Positions 56,363 through 64,000 of a stretch of DNA of 64,000 bases are shown one piece after another. A program made the translations under genes and the position numbers. Origin of the DNA: Candidatus Absconditabacteria bacterium (lineage in GTDB: Bacteria > Patescibacteriota > Gracilibacteria > Absconditabacterales > Absconditicoccaceae); assembly GCA_028685875.1 (NCBI GenBank), contig JAQUDD010000001.1, forward strand, positions 34,209-98,208. The letters are read 5' to 3'. Below the pieces are notes generated by a model. It was given only the letters and a program-made list of their open reading frames with translations, was not told where the DNA came from and did no database searches. Position 1 is the stretch's first letter. The number at the start of each line of letters is the position of its first letter.

Positions 56363-57733
56363 TTATTGAAATAAGAGATTATTAGGAAGTGATTGAATTA
56401 TTTCTTCCCATTTATTTTGTGCCTCTTCGATGGTAAGTCCTTTTTCAAGAGTTTGGATATAGTTTGCCCGATTGGTGATTTTTTCTAATTGTGCAAGGCT
56501 ATTTGGTGAAAGATAGTAGTTATTTTCTAGTTCCTTTTTGAGATTCAACGATTGGCTTGCAATACTTTCTAGTGAGGTATTTACTTTAATATCGCTATTA
56601 AATACTTTTGAGAGAGCATTTAGTTTGTTGCTGAGTTCTTGGATACTATTATTTAAACTTACACTTTCTTGGAGGTAATCTTTGAAAATTTTTTCGATAT
56701 TATTCTGTAGAAAGAAATTATTTAAGTTTTGATTTATGGCGTCTGTTTGCTCTTTTGAAGGAACTTTCTTCTCTCAATTTACTCCTAAGTCATTTGCGAT
56801 ACCTGTGTCTATTTCTGATGGATTATTATTGTTATTTATTTGTGGAAGATCTATCACTAAGGCAATTTCTGGTAGGATGTTTTCATTGATTATAATTTCT
56901 TCTTCTGGTGTATTGATTGGTTTAATAATACTTGTGGTTTCTGAAATATTATTCTTTGCTAAGAAAGTATTGAAGGTCTCTGTGTCTTGGATGTAGTTAA
57001 TATCATTCCCTTTAATGCTTACAATTTCTTCTTTATTAATTATTTTTTCAATGGTTTGGTTATTTTTGGAAGTAGTTACTTTGAGTTCATCTCCTTTATT
57101 CTGGATCATTACTTCTCCATCTTCTTTTACCAATTGAAAATCAATAGTCTGATTTTTTTCTTGGAAGAGATTAAGTTCTTCTGTCTGGATTTCAATATTA
57201 CAGAGTGTTTTCTGATTATACATTTCAATGAAATTTCCTTTGAAGAGGTCTATTTTGTAGTTTTCTTCTGTATCTTTGGTTATTGAGAAAATAGCGGGTC
57301 CTACTATTTTTGTCTGGGATTCATTATTTATGTTGAAAATAATTTCAGAACCATTTTTGAGATGTACAATATCTCCATTTTCAATAAAATCGGGACGAAT
57401 ACTTTGCCCTCCTTTTTCTATATACCAATCTCCTTCAAATTCCATAACTTGAGCTACTTCTCCAGCATATACTCCTTCTGGTAATCCATTTTGTGCGTAG
57501 AAAAACATATTATCAATTACATCATGTCTTTCTAGAAAGTATCCCCCAAATACCACTAATATAATAAAGCTAGCCAATAAAGAGTATCCTACTTTTTTTT
57601 GTACAAAAAAGAATCTCTCTGTGGAAAGAGTTTTTTCTTCTTTTCTTTGTTGGATATGAGAAAAGATATCAAGTTTTTGTTGATCCGAAAGGTGATTCTT
57701 TTGTTGCTGCGTAAAATATTCTTGGAGTTTCAT
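56363..57733 (-). CDS. FecR-domain membrane protein
   Basis: 456 aa. The cytoplasmic N-terminus (MKLQEYFTQQQKNHLSDQQK) resembles an anti-sigma leader, then one TM (VGYSLLASFIILVVFGGYFL) and a FecR-like domain (GEVAQVMEFEGDWYIEKGGQ, ENGDIVHLKNGSEIIFNI, AIFSITKDTEENYKIDLFKG). The C-terminal region is helical (IEKIFKDYLQESVSLNNSIQ). A GTG nine codons upstream is an alternative start. TGA is Gly at LGVNGEKK. FecR domains elsewhere transmit signals to sigma factors; none is visible here. Stop is TAA. Confidence 0.7.
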
Positions 57734-57798
57734 ATTTGTATAGATAGACAAATCTTGCACTAGTGATTACGATTCATTTCTCTTTTTGTGACAAAAAA

Positions 57799-57832
57799 AG
57801 AAAAAAATCTGACTGTGGTCAGACTTTTTTAA
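57799..57832 (-). terminator. Rho-independent terminator after yidC
   Basis: AGTCTGAC/GTCAGATT stem with T7 on the minus strand, directly after the yidC stop codon. The structure is near symmetric and could work in both directions. Confidence 0.8.
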
Positions 57833-57833
57833 T

Positions 57834-58643
57834 TTATTCTTTAGGATTGATTATTGTTGGTTTTCCTTTGTGGAGGAATTCATTGATTTTTGCTTTGAGA
57901 ACAGCTCTATATTGTCGGCTATATTGACATACACTAAAGAGAGAAGTTGTTACAAGATAGAGACCAATTGCAGACTGGAAGGTAAATACCATAACTCCCA
58001 TCATTGCGCTCATTCCAATACTCATAGTTCCCATCATCTTTTGCATATCTGGCATGTTTGCTCCTCCTGGAAGTTTACTAGTCTGTTTAGGTTGGATTAA
58101 TTGGGTAAGCTGCATTTGTCCATAATTGAGGATTACTACTAGAACTGTTAGGATTCGATTTTTGTTTGCTAAGAGATCTATCCCTAAAAAATTTGTATTA
58201 ATAACATTCACTTCTCCCACAAACTGGTTCCCAAATCCTCGGAAGAAGCTATAGAGCCAATCCATTGGTACTTCTCCTTGGGCGATATATCTTACTACGG
58301 TATATAATCCGATGAATACAGGAAGTTGAATAAGTAATGTCATGCATCATTTGAGGGGTGCTTTCCCCTCTGTTTTAAACAGCTTCATAGTTTCTTCGGA
58401 AAGTTTTTGGGGATCATTTTCATGTTTCTTTTGGAGTTCCTCTATTTTCGGTTGGAGATTTGACATTCCTTTTTGCATGTTTGCTCCTGCTGCTGTGGAT
58501 TTGAAGAGTAATCCTCTTACAAGAAGCGTTAACAAGATAATGGCGATTCCTAGATTTCCGCCGAAAATTACCAAAAAGATAATTAGTACATTAAAAATAG
58601 GACGATAGAGGATTTGTGTTAACAGCACCATAAAGATATTCAT
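57834..58643 (-). CDS. yidC: Membrane protein insertase YidC/Oxa1
   Basis: 269 aa, the short Gram-positive/Oxa1-like form without the large periplasmic domain. Inserts proteins into the inner membrane. It has the core TM region (IFGGNLGIAIILLTLLVRGL), the cytoplasmic coiled loop (KIEELQKKHENDPQKLSEET), the motif KAPLKGCMTLLIQLPVFIGL (Gly = TGA) and the end GLYLVTTSLFSVCQYSRQY. Encoded 25 nt downstream of frr. Stop is TAA. Confidence 0.95.
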
Positions 58644-58668
58644 TGTTTTATTAAGAGTATGATAAAAA

Positions 58669-59217
58669 TTATACTTTCATTACTTCATCAGATTTGTTTT
58701 TCACTAATTCATCAACTTTTGTATTCATCTTTTTTGTAAGATCTTCGACACTTGCTTCATTTGCTTTATGCTGATCTTCGGAGATTGTTTTAGTGGTAAG
58801 TTGTTGTTTGGTGTCATTCATAGCTTCTTGTCTGATTTTTCTTATGTTTGCCTTGGTTTCTTCTCAGAGAGCTTTTACTTGTTTTACAATTTGTTCTCTT
58901 CTTTCTTGGGTAAGAGCTGGAATTCTTACAAAAAGAAACGATCATTGATTATCTACACCCACTCCAAGATCTGCTTCGTAAATGGCGTTGGCGATATGCT
59001 TTGCGTTTCCTTTATCCCACGGCTCGATTTTGATGGTGGAATTATCAGAAATTGTGATGAGGGCGATTCCGTTCATTTTCATTATTCCATATTCGGTTTC
59101 TACATTGATATTTTCTACAAGTCCAGTTGTGGCTCTTCCTACTTGTAGTCCCTGAAATTCTTTTTCTAGGTAGACGATGGCCTTTTGCATTTGTTGGTCG
59201 TATTTTGCTATGTCCAT
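58669..59217 (-). CDS. frr: Ribosome recycling factor
   Basis: 182 aa, full length. Releases ribosomes after termination with EF-G. It has the N-terminal helix and the signature GRATTGLVENINVETEYGIM, domain II, then FVRIPALTQERREQIVKQVK with Gly (TGA) at DNQGSFLF. Typical C-terminal helix LTKKMNTKVDELVKNKSDE. It precedes yidC in an operon. Stop is TAA. Confidence 0.96.
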
Positions 59218-59470
59218 GGAAATAGATTAGTGGGTAAATAGTGCAATTTTTTTTATCCTTCAATGGAGGAACAGGCATTCAGCCATAATAGATAGGGAAA
59301 AGTCTGATATTTGCAAGGAGTTTTATTTTATGATTGAAGAATATTTATTCTTTCTTATTTCGAAAGACGTTTGTCTGTAAATTTTTTTAACTGAAAAACT
59401 TACAGTTCTTCATATTGATAGAATAGATTTTCTTTCTTAGGGATATTAGAACCACTGGTTGTTACTTTGG
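59218..59470. other. Intergenic region with no recognised feature
   Basis: About 250 nt between the frr start and the mazG stop. Only very short frames; a weak AACTG/CAGTT inverted repeat near 59390-59414 is the sole structure. Confidence 0.4.
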
Positions 59471-59791
59471 TTAAGGATTTTTTTCGAATCTATTGTTATC
59501 TCTTTTGTATCTTTTTTCTTTCATCATTTTTTTTCGTTCTTGTTCTATATCTATATTGTGAGCGTTTGCTAAACATATTACAGAAAAGAGAAGGTCAGAT
59601 ATTTCTTCTTCCAATGGGGTGGTTTTTTCTCCTTCTTTTGGTTTCTTTGTTCCATGCAAGTAATTTAGAGCTCTTGCTATTTCTCAAGTTTCTTCTGTTA
59701 TTTGTGCGAACATTTGGAAGGGTGGTCGGTATTGCGGTTTAAATTGAGAGGTTCGTTCGTTTACCTCTTCTTGCATTTTTGAGACTTCCAT
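59471..59791 (-). CDS. mazG: MazG-family nucleotide pyrophosphohydrolase
   Basis: 106 aa. Hydrolyses NTPs to NMP and PPi, cleaning the nucleotide pool. It has the MazG metal motif EETGEIARALNYL (Gly = TGA) with the partner acidic segment PLEEEISDLLFSVICLANAH, the ExxE...ExxD pattern. The short single-domain form is typical of small genomes. It lies 11 nt downstream of tsaD. Stop is TAA. Confidence 0.88.
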
Positions 59792-59802
59792 GTGAGTATT
59801 TG

Positions 59803-60897
59803 TTATGAATTAAAATAATTTGTTAGTATTCCAACAAGTCCAATCATTGCTCCATTATCAGTAGAATAGACTTTTTTTGTAGGATAGAGAAAGGCTACTT
59901 CTTCGTTATGTTCTTTGATATATTCTTCTTGGTTGTGTGTTTCTATTTCTTGGCTGAGATATTCTACAAGTCTATTATTTGCGCTTACTCCTCCGGCGAG
60001 GGCAATAGTTTTTGTTCCGTGTTCTTTGCTAGCTTTGAGGAGCCTATTTGCGAGGGTTTCTATAGTGGCTTCTTGAAATTCATAGGCGATATCTGCGATG
60101 TCCTGTTGGCTTAGCGTTTTCCCTTCTTTTTTCCTTTTATCCAAAAGGAAAGCAACCTGAGATTTCATCCCAGAGAAGCTGAAAAGGTAGTTTCCTTGCT
60201 GGTCTTTTGGGAGGAGAATTCTTTTGAAGTGGAATTCTGGGTTGGGCTTTCCTTGGAGGGCTTGCTGAGAAATTCGAGGTCCGCCTGGATAGGGACCGCC
60301 AAGCATTTTTGATACTTTATCGAAAGCTTCTCCTGAGGCATCATCGAGGGTGTAACCGATTTTTTGGATGCGGTATTCGCCGATGGTTTGGGTGTTTATA
60401 ACCCCCTCTTCCGCTTCGCTCCCTCTCCCCCTATCAGGGGAGTTTTCCTGCTTTGTAACAAGATAGAGGTCGTTATGACCGCCAGAGGCAGTGAGCATGA
60501 CCATGGGGAGTTGAAGGTCAGATTTTTTTCTTTCTAATAAAATAGAGAAAATATGTCCGTGGATATGGTTGATTTCTTTGACGGGTTTTTGGAACCGTGC
60601 TCCGAGGAGTTGGGCGGTGGATTTTCCGACAACGAGGGAGCCAGGAAGTCCGGGATGTGCGGTGACGGAGATGAAATCGACTTTTTCTATCTCTTCAAAT
60701 CAGATTTCTTGGAGGAGGCGGATGATTTTTTCGCTGTGCAATCTAGAAGCAATTTCGGGTAAGACACCACCAAAAGGCTGATGCTCTTTGATCTGGGAAT
60801 AGGCGATGAGTTTGTCGACTTGAAAAGTTTCTCCATCGTAGGAAATAATTCCTAGAGAGGTGTCGTCACAGCTGGTTTCTATAGCGAGAGTTTTCAT
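59803..60897 (-). CDS. tsaD: tRNA N6-threonylcarbamoyladenosine transferase
   Basis: 364 aa. Catalyses the last step of t6A formation at A37 of ANN-decoding tRNAs. It begins MKTLAIETSCDDTSLGIISY; PGSLVVGKSTAQLLG, the metal-binding HIHGHI, TASGGHNDLYLV, GYTLDDASGEAFDKVSKML, GPYPGGPRI and TIALAGGVSANNRL follow. It is about 25 aa longer than usual because an in-frame family-2 palindrome (60400-60442) adds NSPDRGRGSEAEEGVI between two strands of the kinase-like fold. The start at 60897 matches the family; an upstream ATG (60906) would add MFF. Stop is TAA. Confidence 0.96.
60400..60442. repeat. Family-2 palindrome inside tsaD
   Basis: AACCCCCTCTTCCGCTTCGC followed by TCCCTCTCCCCCTATCAGGG, in frame within a universally conserved gene, between TASGGHNDLYLV and YRIQKIGYTLDD. 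Confidence 0.86.
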
Positions 60898-61003
60898 GAA
60901 GAACATTTCAGAAGATTAAATGATGATTTCAGATGATTGTTTTATTATTATCTGGGATCTTGTATTTGATATTGGTAAGACCTTGGGTGGGGTATAATTA
61001 TTT

Positions 61004-62587
61004 TTAGTTGACTATCTGTTGTTCGTCAGGGTTTCCTATTATTTCTTCAACTGTGAGACCTTTTGCGATTTGTTTGATGGGTTTGAGTGCTGCAAGGAGG
61101 ATGATTCCATTGAAGAGAACAGCAATAACTATAAAGAGGAAGAAGTTAAGCTCTTGTGATTCTAGATAGTTTTTCAGAAATACCCCAATGATCCCTGCAA
61201 GTAAAAGGATTGTGAAGAGGATTCAGCTTTGTTTTTTTTGCATTGTTGGAAGGAGTTTGTGTTTTTTTGCAACAAGGATGGCACCTGCTGTAAAGAGAAG
61301 TTCAATAATGATTTGAGTGATTACTCCTCCGAGAAGATTTCGTTTTGGGATAACGATAATTCCCACAATTACTCCGATGATAAGTCCGATGAGATTAATA
61401 TTGAAGAGGACATTCTGTTTTTCTGTGGCTACGAAGAGGTAATTGAAAACTTGTTTGACGAAACTTAAGACTAAGACGATTCCTAAAAAGGGTAAAATCT
61501 GATTAGATCCTCGTGACGTGAGGGATTCCCGGGTTCCGATGAATTCTTTGCTGGAGACGATCCGGATCACTTCTCTTCCAAAGGTGAAAAAGTTGATCGC
61601 AATGAGCGTTCCTATTCGTGTCACCATCGTGAGGAGATTTCCAATACTTTTCTTTTTCCCCTCCAGAGAATAGTTTGGTAGTTTGTTGAGGAGAGAATTC
61701 CCTAGTGAAGAAGGGATAATGAGGAGCATTTCGATGAGAGAGAGTGCTAATGCTCGAAATCCTACGTATTTAAATCCTGCAGCTGTTGGGAATATCCATC
61801 CTAAAAACATTAGTACAATTAGGGTATGGAAACTGCTAAAGAAATAGGAAAATCCATATCTTCGATTTTTCTGTAGGAGATTTTTAGTGAATTGTTTATC
61901 AATATCCACTTTGAAAGGGAGAAGATCTTGGGTTCTTTTGTAGATTTCTACATTTTGTCAGAGGGCGCTTGCGACGACAGAAAAGACGACCAGACAAAAG
62001 GCGACGATCATTACGCCTGAGATTTCGGTGTTGGAGAAGTCTACTTCTTTGAAAAAAAGATACACCACGGGAAGTAGCACCGCTAATTGAGAAAATCTTG
62101 CGATGATAAGGGACCAGCTTAATCTTTTCATTTTCCAGAAAAGCTGAAGCGGAAGCTGCTGAATTCCGACAAACATATTGCTTGCAGAATAGAACATTGC
62201 GAGTGGTAATCCTCGGATAATGAAGGGGTTCTCTGTATAGGCAGGGATGAGATAAGCGACCACTATTGCGAGGGTGTAGATAATCGTAATCATGAACACT
62301 CTGGTTCCGATGAATTTATGATATTTGGAAATTAATTCTTTGGATTTTTCTCCGAATTGTTGTTTGAGGACGCTGAGCTGTCTCATTGCTATGGTGTATA
62401 CTCAAAAATCCACGAGTGCTGTTCGTCGGGCGAAGTATCTGAAAATTGTTCCATAATCTCCATATCTGAGTGGTCCGAGATAATAGGAAATAATTTTTAC
62501 AATCACAAAACCAAAAAGGGCACTCAGTACCCTTCAGAAGAGCTGTCGAGCAGCATCTTTTATGACTAATTTATGATCTTCGGACAT
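61004..62587 (-). CDS. Wzx/MurJ-type flippase (MOP superfamily)
   Basis: 527 aa with 12 or more TM helices. It starts MSEDHKLVIKDAARQLFGRV, with the N-terminal motif LFGFVIVKIISYYLGPLRYG, common to polysaccharide flippases. It probably moves lipid-linked sugars for a surface polymer, or lipid II. TGA is Gly at QLFGRV, VDFGVYT, SALGQNV and QSGILFT. Whether it is MurJ cannot be decided from sequence alone. Stop is TAA. Confidence 0.85.
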
Positions 62588-62605
62588 TGTACCTGTATTT
62601 TAGAA

Positions 62606-63061
62606 TTAGAACTGAAGTCTTCTAATGAGTTTATCGAATCAGCTTTGTTCATAACTTTCCAGTATAGGGAGATGTTTGTTTAGTTCTTCTATAAATTTTT
62701 CTAGATTCTCTGTACCATCTTTGATGGTAAAGATTTCTATTTTATTGGTGTGTAGTAGTACAATATTTTTAATAACCTGTGCCTTGGTATTGTATTCTAA
62801 TAAGAATCCTTTGAAGTTATTTCGTGTATGTACCGTATCCCCTTTTTTTAGTCCAGATTTTTCGATCTTTAGACTTGTTTCTTCATTGGTTTTGGTCAAT
62901 AAAAAGATGTATCCTCCTACGAAAGCGAAGATAATAACAGCACCAAAAATATTATTCATCATAATAGATCCGAGAATCACTGCTCCAATTACTATTAGAA
63001 AAATGAGGTATCGCCACTGAGATCTTTCAAAGTGTTCTCCGTTGTAGATTTTGAGTTCCAT
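62606..63061 (-). CDS. Membrane protein, unknown function
   Basis: 151 aa with two TM helices (YLIFLIVIGAVILGSIMM and IFGAVIIFAFVGGYIFLL), then a beta-rich PH-like soluble part (ETSLKIEKSGLKKGDTVHTR, KIEIFTIKDGTENLEKFIEE). TGA is Gly at YEQSGFDK. 18 nt upstream of the flippase gene on the same strand, likely an operon. Stop is TAA. Confidence 0.7.
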
Positions 63062-63084
63062 GAGAGATGATACGAGAACTAAAG

Positions 63085-63747
63085 TTAATTGATTGCTTTA
63101 ATAGTTACGTCAAAAATGAGGTCTTTCCCAGCGAGAAAATGGTTTGCATCAAAGGTAATCTCTTGGTCTGTTTTTTGGGTGATGATTGCGGTAAGATAGG
63201 CATTAAGCATGATGGTTGCTCCTTCTTCAAATTCGTTTGCGTTTGGAATTTCGCTAATAGGTACTACGTATACTAATTCTTCCATTCTTTCTCCATATCC
63301 TTCCGCTGCTGGGATATTGATACTTTTGGTTTGTCAGAGTTTCATTCCTACTACTCCTTTATCAAATCCCGCAATCATTTGTCCTTCTCCTACTTTAAAT
63401 TCTAGTCCTTCCGTATAATTTCTTCCTTCTGAGTAGGTTCCACAAGCTCTAGCTACGGATTCTACACTTGTATCAAATACACTTCCGTCAGGGAGTCTTC
63501 CAATATAATCTACGGTGATGAGATCACCACTCTTTACTTCTTCTCCATTTCCTTCAAGGTCGGCGGCATCTAAATAGGCCTGTATAGCTTCTGGACAGCT
63601 CATAGTGTTTTGTGTATCATTAGATAAAAGGGTTTCTTCTGGGAGGGGAGTTGTTGTCTCTTCTTGTGGAAGATCTTTGTTTGTTCCGCAGGCACTAAGT
63701 ATTAGGACGCTGCTTATTATAAGCATTACTCAAAGTTTTTTATACAT
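63085..63747 (-). CDS. Lipoprotein FKBP-type peptidyl-prolyl isomerase
   Basis: 220 aa. Lipobox VLILSACGTN (Cys near residue 21), a Pro/Thr-rich spacer, then an FKBP domain: LITVDYIGRLPDGSVFDTSV, FKVGEGQMIAGFDKGVVGMK with LGQTKSINIPAAEGYGE (first Gly = TGA, as in relatives), then a SlyD-like insert-in-flap and barrel end (FLAGKDLIFDVTIKAIN). Folds exported proteins by Pro isomerisation. Stop is TAA. Confidence 0.9.
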
Positions 63748-63764
63748 TGTGATAAAAGAAAAAG

Positions 63765-64000
63765 TTAAAAATTTATTTTGTCTGAGGATTCTATAATTTG
63801 CACCATGGCCTCCCTTGGGAGCTGTGTTTTTATTTCTTTCCAGTCGTTTCGAGTTCTTCCTAGTTCTATTTCTCTCTCCTCTGTATTTGTTTCTGATTGG
63901 ATTAGTAGCTTTCCCTTCGTCTCAGAGATGTTTGTTATACTTTCTTTTGGCAGGAAGATATTATCGGTATTGAGAGAGAATATTACGGATGCCACACTAT
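63765..64000 (-). CDS. Partial gene, 3' part only
   Basis: About 78 codons of an open frame run off the right-hand edge. The readable end includes VIFSLNTDNIFLPKESITNI, then KLLIQSETNTEEREIELGRT and a C-terminus LPREAMVQIIESSDKINF. It looks like the C-terminus of a soluble beta-rich protein. No family recognised. Stop is TAA, 17 nt upstream of the FKBP start. Confidence 0.55.
   Translation of the reverse strand, partial: SVASVIFSLNTDNIFLPKESITNISETKGKLLIQSETNTEEREIELGRTRNDWKEIKTQLPREAMVQIIESSDKINF

Overview
This 64 kb window comes from an AT-rich bacterium that reads UGA as glycine (translation table 25). That code is known from the Gracilibacteria (BD1-5) and Absconditabacteria (SR1) lineages of the Patescibacteria/CPR. 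Every complete gene I could close ends in TAA or TAG. Dozens of in-frame TGA codons fall where the families need glycine: GTGGH of MurG, LGC-KN of RimO, EETGE of MazG, GGGAN of MurB, PLKGC of YidC and GFTARY of a GIY-YIG nuclease. Read with the standard code, nearly all the genes look broken. Coordinates below use the recoded reading. The gene set (class III anaerobic RNR, patchy metabolism, a full murein and surface toolkit, type IV pilus/T4SS-pilin parts, secreted nuclease) fits a small, anaerobic, probably host-attached cell.

Layout: 1-1283 REP-like palindrome arrays around a GIY-YIG nuclease. 1284-7175 oligoendopeptidase F, an HdeD-like membrane protein, and nrdG/nrdD with two NrdR-box-like sites. 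7493-11072 HlyD-type adaptor and MacB-like permease. 11188-13027 murB, a GC-rich block that may be an RNA, and an RNHCP protein. 13165-17277 giant surface protein A. 17636-24524 enolase, glycosyltransferase, patatin, MscL, rimO carrying an inserted DUF559 nuclease domain, and an HExxH protein. 24549-30187 a 1448-aa exported lamin-tail/thermonuclease protein and murG. 30318-38423 giant surface protein B, a smaller SLH-type protein, a HigA-like regulator with an operator array, and an RluA-type synthase. 38657-45119 secF and giant surface protein C, which is frameshifted. 45120-48592 lipoprotein, LCP protein and RNase III. 48750-54559 PilT-like ATPase, two coiled-coil proteins, two T4SS-type pilins, an 844-aa protein with a murein-hydrolase-like end, and a membrane protein. 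54831-64000 FecR-like proteins, CutA-like protein, yidC-frr, mazG-tsaD, a Wzx/MurJ-type flippase, a lipoprotein FKBP and a partial gene.

The surface proteins A, B and C are paralogues: signal peptide, Glu/Pro/Thr linker, BspA-type leucine-rich repeats alternating with Ig-like domains, and C-terminal SLH domains. All three share the same ~360-nt upstream region with two conserved hairpins, one with a compensatory base change. They probably form a co-regulated adhesin family that expands by duplication. MurB, MurG, the flippase, LCP, RNase III, YidC, SecF and FKBP supply wall building and export. The pilus ATPase, pilins and exported nuclease may serve DNA uptake.

The most unusual feature is two families of short palindromes. 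Family 1 (REP-like, roughly GTCATTCTGAG...GAATCCA...TGGATCCTTC...CAGGATGAC) fills intergenic space and flanks the GIY-YIG gene. Family 2 (roughly GAACCCCCT...CCCCCTTCATAAGGGGG) lies almost entirely inside genes, in frame, adding extra residues to MurB, RimO, TsaD, an RluA synthase, the nuclease and the surface proteins. In rimO two family-2 palindromes bracket a complete DUF559 domain. This suggests an in-frame mobile element consisting of a nuclease domain plus palindromes, comparable in effect to the Rickettsia palindromic elements.
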